From NCBI GenBank assembly GCA_016713085.1, contig JADJPV010000006.1, positions 186,001 through 250,000 on the forward strand: 64,000 nucleotides of DNA. Reading direction: 5' to 3'. Source of the stretch: Chitinophagaceae bacterium. GTDB lineage: Bacteria > Bacteroidota > Bacteroidia > Chitinophagales > Chitinophagaceae. Made by a program: the position numbers and the translations under genes. Positions 57,665 to 64,000 of the stretch are shown here, piece by piece. How positions within the stretch are numbered: the first letter of the stretch is position 1; the number at the start of each line of letters is the position of its first letter. The notes beneath the pieces were generated by a model. That model saw nothing but the letters and a program-made list of their open reading frames with translations. It was not told where the DNA came from and ran no database searches.

Positions 57665-60115
57665 TCACTCATAAAGCTTCACCTGGTCGATGACTACGCC
57701 TTCATCAACTGCTGTAATTTTCACTACATGTTTTCCAGTTTTACCAACAGCATGTCTTGTTCTGCGAATGGCCTGATTGGTTAATACATTCTGCTTCCAC
57801 TCTTCACTCCTTCCCTGTGTGGTATAGTCAATGGTTTGTACAGACCCATCATCGACTTGTATTGTGTAACGGATCGTTGTTCCTTCAACAGGATGATTGG
57901 GCGCTAATGCCAACACTACTTTTACTGAATCGCCGTTACTGGTAAACACGAAAGAAACAGCACTTCCTTTTGTTATACTGATTGCGCCACGCTGGTAACC
58001 CAATCCATGTGCCAATGGTTTATTACCGGTATAGGTTTTATAATCTGTTCCATTAAAAACAAACAATGGTTTTATTGTTTGTACCAATGGTTGATCCGTT
58101 GTTTGCTGAATTGCTTTATCATACACCGCCAGTTTTCTTGGCTTCATATCCATCATGTACTTCCACTTTCCATCAGCAAGACTGTTATACCTGTCGGTGA
58201 GAGCAGCAATGGTATCGTATGCAGCATCACTCAATGTCCATTCTGCTTTACCATGCCTTGCCAGTTGTGCATACAATAATTTCCTGTTGATCGCTGCTGC
58301 GCCTCTTACCGGGTATTCAATCAACTGGAACCAGCTATCCTGCTTTGTTGAAGAAATGCGTTTTGAAAGCTGCACTGTTTTCGCATCGATCACTGCATAG
58401 TCTTTCAAACGTTGGTTGATTTCTTCTTCAGTCCATGACAAGTCAGTTACAAGTTTGTATTTCGGATCGCTTTCTTCTGTTCTTGTGGCTCCCATAAATT
58501 CAGGCTTGCGGATATAAGCCAACCGATAATATTCATTCATCACCGCACCCATTTCTTTTGCATTTGCAGTTCCAAATTCTCTTGCCAGCCAATTCTGCAA
58601 ATGCTGTTCTAATCCTTTTTGATTGTTGGCAATGGAATCAATACTCCATGCCATCTCTAAAAACAATTCGATTAAATATTCACCGGGTTTAATATCACCC
58701 ACATTCACCACCCACATTTCTTTTGCTCCTTTTTCATAAGCCACACGCATTTGCGTATAGATCTGTGCCGGATGAGTGCTTGCCAGCCAGAGATAATCAT
58801 GCGGCCGTCCCCAATAGGAAATATGATAGTACACACCGTTACCGCCTTTTTGAGTCCGTTCTTTTTCATTGGGAAAATGCCGGATATAACCATAGTTATC
58901 ATCGCACCAAACCAATGTTACATCCTGCGGTACTTCAAAACCATAATCATAAATATCCTGCACTTCTTTGTAAGGAATAAATGCCTGCGGTACTTTTTCA
59001 ATTGCAGGGTTAATATGCTTCACCAATAGTTGTCTTTGTTCTTTTACTGCTTTATCCATCACCTCTTTTTGCTCCTGCAGTGTATTTGCACCAAGCATTT
59101 TACTATCGTGTACTCCACGAATCCCCAATGTATAAAATGCGTTGAATCCTTTGCTTTGTATAACTCTGTCTTCCCAATAGCGGTAGATGGTATCATGATT
59201 GCTGATGAAATTAAACTCACCCATTGTTTTCTCCTTCCATTCATCCACATTATTACGCAACATGGGTTCTGCATGCGAACTGCCGATCACAATTGCATAA
59301 TCGGTTGCCATTTGTGCATTGCCGGGATAGTGAAAAAAAGCTTTGGTTGAAGGATGCATGGCAGGCCAGATAAGGTTTGCCCGCAAGCGTAGTAGTAATT
59401 CAAAAATCTTTGCATAGGTATTCGGACCAATATCACCTGTTTCGGGTTCAAATGTTTTTGCAGCCCATGGTTGCAATCCCCAGTCTTCATCATTTAAAAA
59501 GATGCCACGATACTTTACAGAAGGAGCCGATGAAATATAGCTACCTGAAATAAACAGTTGCTTCTTTTTGTTTGGTACTGCATCGGCCCACCAAACCCAG
59601 GGCGAAACACCCAACAATTTCGATAAATGAAAAATACCATAAGCAGTTCCCCTTGGATCACTACCAACAATCACTAGTACCCCTCCGCCCCTAAATGGGG
59701 ACTTAAGAGCCCGCTCTTTTGAGCTACTCGTAATAATCTGGATTGTAAAACATTCCCACTTGTTGCTGATTGTTGTTACATCAATCAATTTTTTTGCAAT
59801 CAAATCATCAATGAGTTTTGACTGACCAATAGTACCGGCAACAATGCAGAATCCTTTTAAAGGAACTGTATGCAACACGGGCATCTGCTTTCCACTGATT
59901 AATTGAACATCGTTTGCAAAAGCATCCGCAGCAATGGTTACCACTTTTGCATCATGCTCATCGGTACAAATCGCAGCAACAGATGAAGGAGTGAATAAAG
60001 AGAAAGAAGAAGGCTTTTCAGAAATCGACAGTGTATTGGTTTGTGCCCTGCAAATAGTCACAAGAAAAAGCAGACAGCAGCAGAACAGGGGCTTGATCAT
60101 CTTCAGCATACACAA
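57665..60115 (-). CDS. GH115 alpha-1,2-glucuronidase
   Basis: 816 residues, signal peptide near VTICRA. Family signatures: LVIVGSDPRGTAYGIFHLS, KYRGIFLNDEDWGLQPWA, LIWPAMHPSTKAFFHYPGN, IGSSHAEPMLRNN, WCDDNYGYIRHFPN and YYHISYWGRPHDYLW. GH115 removes 4-O-methyl-glucuronic acid (or glucuronic acid) from xylan or arabinogalactan side chains, probably periplasmic here. Between IQIITSSS and VLVIVGSD it holds about 10 extra residues (KERALKSPFRGGG) encoded by an interspersed palindrome (59679-59705), in frame. The upstream operator matches the SASA one. Xylan enzymes are otherwise absent, so a pectin-linked substrate is likely. Confidence 0.93.
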   Translation of the reverse strand: MCMLKMIKPLFCCCLLFLVTICRAQTNTLSISEKPSSFSLFTPSSVAAICTDEHDAKVVTIAADAFANDVQLISGKQMPVLHTVPLKGFCIVAGTIGQSKLIDDLIAKKLIDVTTISNKWECFTIQIITSSSKERALKSPFRGGGVLVIVGSDPRGTAYGIFHLSKLLGVSPWVWWADAVPNKKKQLFISGSYISSAPSVKYRGIFLNDEDWGLQPWAAKTFEPETGDIGPNTYAKIFELLLRLRANLIWPAMHPSTKAFFHYPGNAQMATDYAIVIGSSHAEPMLRNNVDEWKEKTMGEFNFISNHDTIYRYWEDRVIQSKGFNAFYTLGIRGVHDSKMLGANTLQEQKEVMDKAVKEQRQLLVKHINPAIEKVPQAFIPYKEVQDIYDYGFEVPQDVTLVWCDDNYGYIRHFPNEKERTQKGGNGVYYHISYWGRPHDYLWLASTHPAQIYTQMRVAYEKGAKEMWVVNVGDIKPGEYLIELFLEMAWSIDSIANNQKGLEQHLQNWLAREFGTANAKEMGAVMNEYYRLAYIRKPEFMGATRTEESDPKYKLVTDLSWTEEEINQRLKDYAVIDAKTVQLSKRISSTKQDSWFQLIEYPVRGAAAINRKLLYAQLARHGKAEWTLSDAAYDTIAALTDRYNSLADGKWKYMMDMKPRKLAVYDKAIQQTTDQPLVQTIKPLFVFNGTDYKTYTGNKPLAHGLGYQRGAISITKGSAVSFVFTSNGDSVKVVLALAPNHPVEGTTIRYTIQVDDGSVQTIDYTTQGRSEEWKQNVLTNQAIRRTRHAVGKTGKHVVKITAVDEGVVIDQVKLYE
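59679..59705. repeat. Interspersed repeat inside the GH115 gene
   Basis: CCCCTCCGCCCCTAAATGGGG with a short hairpin, the same family as the CCCC(n)GGGGGCGGAGGGG repeat at 52299-52320. It is in frame within GH115 and encodes the segment SPFRGGGV. Confidence 0.65.
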
Positions 60116-60132
60116 TCGTTTAAAACAGCATG

Positions 60133-60177
60133 TAAATTTAGCGTACTGGGGAGGTAAGCTATCCTGCTGTGTCCTGC
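60133..60177 (-). promoter_or_regulatory. Shared pectin operator and -7-like box upstream of GH115
   Basis: In gene orientation two GCAGGA half-sites 10 bases apart (plus-strand CCTGC at 60163-60167 and 60173-60177) lie 22 bases before TAAATTTA (60133-60140, one mismatch from TAnnTTTG). The spacing matches the SASA site. Confidence 0.6.
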
Positions 60178-60200
60178 AATAGAAACGGCCTGTTTTCCCC

Positions 60201-61718
60201 CTAATTTACAATGCCTGTGCTGCTGTTAACGATATATTCCGGCTTTTGACCATTCGCCGTTTTGATTTGTTCAAACTTCACCTGTTCTGCATCGTTGATG
60301 AGCACTTTACTGTTTGAAGGAAGCAGAATGTTGCTGAACAGCACATTCTTCAGCTTATGTGCCAGATCTTTAAACCCGTTGATATTGATCACCGGTTCTT
60401 TTACATCTGCCTGCGACAGATCGATATTCTTAAAAATAAAATTTTCAAAGGTTGGCGGTTCAGGTGCTGCTTCACCATCGTTATTGTAATTCAGTTTTGA
60501 GAAAATGGTGATCTTCAGCAATTGGCAATCCACCACTGTTACATTTTTTACATAACCACCCCGTTCTTTGGTTCCTTTTATCTGCAACCCGTTGATCAAT
60601 GCACCGGCTTTACAATCCTGCACCAGTACATCACTTACGCCTCCGCTCATTTCGCTGCCAATGGAAATACCATGACCACGCTTGAAATCACAATCCGTTA
60701 TCCGTACATTTTTTGTTGGCTTGCCTACATAAAATCCTTCCGGGTTTTTGCCCGATTTGATCGCAATACAATCATCTCCATTATCAAAGCTGCAATTGAA
60801 AATGTAGGAATCGGTTGAAGAATCCGGATCAATCCCATCGCTGTTGCGGATACCATAGGTAATGATCTTTAAGTCGTGACAGGTAATATTATCGCTGTAG
60901 ATATAATGGATCGTCCAGCTTGGCGGTTCTGTTATGGTAAGGTTAGAAATACTTACATCCTGGCAATTGATCAGGCAAATCAATCTGCCACGGCTTCTCT
61001 CGCCTCCTGTTTTCCACATAGCATCACCCAACTTTCTTCCTCCGCCACTGATGGTGCCGCCACCTGTAATGCGAAGATTTTTTACATTGTAAGAACCATC
61101 ACGGTTTAATGTACCGGCATTTAATAAACTGGCATAGGTTTTCAATTCCCATCCTTCAAACCGGTTTAAGATCATGGGCAGATAATCGTCGGGAGCTACA
61201 GACCCTTTGAGTATGGCTCCTTTTTCGATATACAGCGTCATATTACTTTTCAAAAACAATGCACCAGAAATAAATGTTCCCTTCGGAATATAAACAGTGC
61301 CACCTGTTGTGCAGGCATCAATGGCTTTTTGAATGGCAACGGTATTTACAACGATTGAATCGGCCTTTGCACCAAAGTCAACAATGTTATAAATCTTTCC
61401 TTTGGCTGCTGTTTTAAACTTCAGTGCAAACAGTGTTGTTTGTTTTGTTTGTTTCAACCGCAGCGAAACGGTATAAGCAACAGCAGGTTTCAAACCTGTG
61501 ATGGTATAATTTGTTTTGGTAGTTGTGCCATGCAGTTTACCATTGAGCAGCAGTTCATACAGAACCGCCTCTTTTGCATATTGCTTATCCCACAACAACA
61601 CCACCGAAGTTTCGGATAAGGTGCCGGGAGCAATCAACAGATTGTATCGGTTGGAAGGAGAAGCCGAAACCGCTAACACAAAACAAGAAAGAAGAATGAC
61701 AGAAAGAAATCTTTTCAT
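60201..61718 (-). CDS. GH28 polygalacturonase with fibronectin-like N-terminus
   Basis: 505 residues from the ATG at 61718 (MKRFLSVILLSC signal peptide); the frame stays open upstream but the extra 57 residues have no signal or family match. A fibronectin III-like domain (about 25-110, SETSVVLLWDKQY) precedes the beta-helix. Catalytic blocks are intact: NSDGIDPDSS, NGDDCIAIKSG (Asp-Asp), RGHGISIGSEMSGG (His). It hydrolyses galacturonic acid from homogalacturonan or rhamnogalacturonan oligosaccharides, probably exo-acting in the periplasm. Intact, unlike the GH28 at 39997. The GH115 gene follows after 85 bases. Confidence 0.93.
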   Translation of the reverse strand: MKRFLSVILLSCFVLAVSASPSNRYNLLIAPGTLSETSVVLLWDKQYAKEAVLYELLLNGKLHGTTTKTNYTITGLKPAVAYTVSLRLKQTKQTTLFALKFKTAAKGKIYNIVDFGAKADSIVVNTVAIQKAIDACTTGGTVYIPKGTFISGALFLKSNMTLYIEKGAILKGSVAPDDYLPMILNRFEGWELKTYASLLNAGTLNRDGSYNVKNLRITGGGTISGGGRKLGDAMWKTGGERSRGRLICLINCQDVSISNLTITEPPSWTIHYIYSDNITCHDLKIITYGIRNSDGIDPDSSTDSYIFNCSFDNGDDCIAIKSGKNPEGFYVGKPTKNVRITDCDFKRGHGISIGSEMSGGVSDVLVQDCKAGALINGLQIKGTKERGGYVKNVTVVDCQLLKITIFSKLNYNNDGEAAPEPPTFENFIFKNIDLSQADVKEPVININGFKDLAHKLKNVLFSNILLPSNSKVLINDAEQVKFEQIKTANGQKPEYIVNSSTGIVN

Positions 61719-62037
61719 ACAGCGTGCTTTAGCAATGGGATAAAAATAAGCGGGTTGGGAGAAAGGAACATCCTGTACTGTTACGGGAGAAAGAAAAAAA
61801 CATACTAATTTCCTCGATCGACTAATGTTAGCCCCAAACAGATAAAAATAGGAGTCAAAAATTTTAGGTGATACGTTTTTTCTCAGCAACGTCTCCGCCT
61901 CGGGACGTTGCGTATTACGATGGTACTGCTGATGAATCTATAAATAACTGTTGATATTTTGATTTGCTGCTCATCAGAATTCCGTCAAGCCCAGCTTTTG
62001 CAAATACTTTTGTTGCCTGCTGTCCTTTCTTGTGCTT
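61719..62037. other. Gene-free stretch with operator-like site and hairpin
   Basis: 319 bases without a supported gene. Besides the operator-like site it contains the hairpin GCAACGTC-(TCCGCCTCGG)-GACGTTGC at 61886-61911, whose loop adds CCG/CGG pairing. It is another interspersed-type palindrome that could end transcripts from the defence pair. Nothing else recognizable. Confidence 0.6.
61741..61787 (-). promoter_or_regulatory. Possible weaker copy of the pectin operator upstream of GH28
   Basis: In gene orientation ACAGGAT (plus-strand CCTGT at 61772-61776) lies 23 bases before TATTTTTA (61741-61748, one mismatch from TAnnTTTG). The second half-site is degenerate (TACGG at the 10-base position), so this is less sure than the other two. 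Confidence 0.4.
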
Positions 62038-62748
62038 TTAGTTTTTCTGGAAAGTTTTTTTTAAGAGCCGTAATTCATTTATCAAATGATGAACTTTTGT
62101 ACAAGGCTTTTGGTTTGCATAGTCTTCCCGTTCTTCCCATAATTTCTCGAGTCTTTCCGCATTTTCGATTGCAAAATCTAAATTGCCATACTTAGAAAGA
62201 ATGTCTAACATTTCTTTACTATTTTTTGTATAAACAAAGGCTTTCCCCATTTTTTTAGATAGTTGTTCTTCTAACATCCTCTGATATTCAGTTCTTCTTA
62301 TAGCAGTGTCAAAATAAATTAGATGAAGGAGATACCATAATTCAAAAGCTTCATTGCTCCATGCACACCCTATTTCTGGCTTAGATTGTTTACACCTGGT
62401 AATAGCAGTGTTAAATTGTTGTGCTTCAAAACTATCTCTGTCAAAAACGACCCAAGCTTTGTCTATTGGGCGACCAGTTTCTTCATGCCATTTCCCCATA
62501 AGTCGGATGGTTTCATCTAAAAGTGACTCTGTATTTCTGCCAGCACCTTCGATTTCGATATGGCATGCTGTTAGAACTCCTTTTGGTAAACGCTCTTTTA
62601 TTGCTTCGAAATAATTAGGTTCTGTTTGCACTCCTTCGCATACTATTAAATAGAACTTCCTTTTCGTTCTTACATTTATTTTTCTTTTAGTGTTTACCCT
62701 AACTAGTCTCTTTTGTAAATGGTTAGGAATTTTTATTTTCCTTGCCAT
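62038..62748 (-). CDS. rloB: RloB-like Toprim-type protein
   Basis: 236 residues, cytoplasmic, basic N-terminus. RloB/AbiL-ii family motifs: LIVCEGVQTEPNYFEAI (Glu near 38), VVFDRDSF (103-108) and SNEAFELWYLLHL (from 131), the Toprim-like metal-binding series. Members are paired with an AAA ATPase and are associated with phage defence and type I restriction loci. The start overlaps the ATPase stop by one base. No frameshift. Unrelated to the carbohydrate genes, so likely an accessory insertion. Confidence 0.88.
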   Translation of the reverse strand: MARKIKIPNHLQKRLVRVNTKRKINVRTKRKFYLIVCEGVQTEPNYFEAIKERLPKGVLTACHIEIEGAGRNTESLLDETIRLMGKWHEETGRPIDKAWVVFDRDSFEAQQFNTAITRCKQSKPEIGCAWSNEAFELWYLLHLIYFDTAIRRTEYQRMLEEQLSKKMGKAFVYTKNSKEMLDILSKYGNLDFAIENAERLEKLWEEREDYANQKPCTKVHHLINELRLLKKTFQKN

Positions 62749-64000
62749 TAGTTTAAGAGTTTATGTAGGTTACCAATAAAAGGAATAGCTCCATATCTGC
62801 CTTGTATATAGTCCTTTTCAAATGAGCGGTCTTTTCTAATTTTCTTACCACCATCTTCTTTGTATTCTACTAATGAGTATAAATCTGAAGCTCCGTATAC
62901 ATCTTTTTCAACAAAATAGATTTGGTCTCTTCGATAATGTCCGTACTCAAAAAGATTCGTGTCGTGAGTTGCAAATATTAGCTGAGCATTAGTTTTGTTA
63001 AATTCAGTGGAATTAAAAAGTTTTGTAATCATTAATGTCATTAAGGGATGCAAACTAGCGTCTAGCTCATCAATAATTAATACTCCACCTTTTTTTAGAA
63101 CATCAAATACGGGGCCTGAAATGTTAAATACTTTATTTGTTCCTGATGATTCCTGTCGCCTCATATCAAACTTTTCAAATGAAACAACTTCGTTATCGCT
63201 ATTGTATTTTTTGTGAATTGTCTTTATATCAATTTTACTTTTCCCTTCAAAGTCTGATAAAAATTGTTTGGCAATTTCCTCATTAAAAACTTTAGTGATC
63301 TCTTTTGTGTCAAACGGCTTTTTCTCTAAATCTATTTCATCACATCCTAGGTTCAGTTTTTTATAAAAATCGAGCAGTTTTGGTTTTGTATTACCATCCT
63401 CCAACATCTTAAATGTTACGTTTTTATATCGTTCGTGTGATAATCCTGATATTGTTATAAAATTTGAAAACCATTTCATGATTTGTTTAGCTGTTGCTCC
63501 ATTAAACTGGTCAATAACTGATAAAAACAAAGCATTGTCTCTAGTTTTTTCTTCTAAGTCTTTTGCTTCCTTAAAATTGGTAGAAACCTCAATACCATCT
63601 CCTTCTCTAATGAATAATGGCTTCTCAGTTTTTTTTCTTGCTTCAAAAAGCCATTCGGACTTAATAGAAATATTGTCTACTTCAAAGCCATAGCGGTATC
63701 TGATGTTATCTATCAGAAATAAAATTTCAAAAAAAGAAGGTTTGTCAGAAGTTTCAGTGCTTAGTAAAAATGGGGTTATTCCTAGTTCGTCGGTAGAAGA
63801 TGCCTCAAAACTTTGCATTAATATCCTTCGCATTGTGCTCATAGCCTTAATAAAGTTACTTTTACCGCCAGCGTTTGCACCATATATTACTGCACCCCGA
63901 AGTAGTTGTAGTTTGTCAAGTTTTACAATGTTTGTGTCAATATGCTCCTTGATGGCAGCAGCTTCAAGACTTAGTGTCTTTTGCTTTTAAAGGATAAAAA
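62748..64000 (-). CDS. AAA ATPase of the RloA/AbiL-i type (5' end beyond window, one frameshift)
   Basis: The frame covers AVIYGANAGGKSNFIKAM (Walker A, about 63850-63895), then a long helical middle with FDMRRQESSG, and GGVLIIDELDASLHP (Walker B, signature) and FATHDTNLF (switch His). This is the ABC/OLD-like ATPase half of an RloAB or AbiL pair, which senses phage infection together with RloB. Near the right edge the T4 run at 63979-63982 is one base short; with it restored the frame reads SFKSKKTLSLEAAAIKE and continues off the window. Its promoter and N-terminus are not visible. Confidence 0.85.

Noticed and set aside
61719..61889. Longer N-terminus of GH28 starting at 61889
   Set aside because: The added 57 residues have no family similarity and would bury the signal peptide MKRFLSVILLSC. 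The operator-like site also lies there.
1..64000. CRISPR array, insertion sequence, prophage or rRNA genes
   Set aside because: No regularly spaced repeat, transposase, integrase, phage structural gene or rRNA core was found. Repeats present are short interspersed palindromes.

Overview
The window looks like a chromosomal segment of a Bacteroidota bacterium, most likely of the Chitinophagaceae type. The reasons are a SusC/SusD outer-membrane pair, lipoprotein signal peptides, a type IX secretion C-terminal domain, octamers of the TAnnTTTG promoter class, 1-nt and 4-nt stop/start overlaps, and interspersed palindromes typical of that phylum. It is dominated by plant cell-wall carbohydrate genes, nearly all on the minus strand.

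Layout. 1-3437: the end of a family 2 glycosyltransferase (running off the left edge), a divergent sensor histidine kinase, tRNA-Leu(GAG) with a strong terminator, and two small genes (DUF1801 and SRPBCC/AHSA1). 3513-35002: one co-directional 31.5-kb polysaccharide utilization locus starting with susC, susD and a TIG-domain surface glycan-binding lipoprotein. It then carries a GH5_7-like mannanase, a GH26 mannanase, a sodium/solute symporter, a GH130 phosphorylase, a cellobiose 2-epimerase-type enzyme, an arabinofuranosidase-like lipoprotein, GH27, GH3, a CE2-like esterase, a GH31 alpha-xylosidase, a TolB-like propeller, a GH2, a GH97, a second GH26 and a GH5_2 endoglucanase. This suits acetylated galactoglucomannan plus xyloglucan. 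An AraC regulator (35220-36101) is divergent from susC. 36139-61718: pectin, mainly rhamnogalacturonan I, genes with no SusCD pair: rhaM, two CE12 acetylesterases, two PL11 lyases, two GH28s, a SASA esterase, GH43, a YiaK-like dehydrogenase, a DUF4450-like giant, a six-hairpin glycosidase, a GH2 and a GH115. An MFS gene (45186-46349, plus) interrupts them. 62038-64000: a RloB/RloA-type defence pair, cut by the right edge.

How it works together. Surface endo-enzymes cut the mannan and xyloglucan backbones, SusCD imports oligosaccharides, periplasmic exo-enzymes remove galactose, xylose, arabinose and acetyl groups, and mannobiose probably enters the cytoplasm through the symporter. There the epimerase makes mannosyl-glucose and GH130 phosphorolyses it. 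Three pectin transcription units (starting at 45044, 60115 and 61718) share a GCAGGA-type operator at the same distance from a -7-like box, which suggests a common regulator outside the window.

Caution on sequence quality. Fifteen genes are interrupted by about 25 single-base indels, mostly a missing base in a short homopolymer. In 14 of them the repaired length is again a multiple of three; the fifteenth runs off the window edge. I therefore annotate whole genes and state each shift. This looks like uncorrected long-read error rather than mass gene decay. Three coding regions also carry in-frame copies of short interspersed palindromes.
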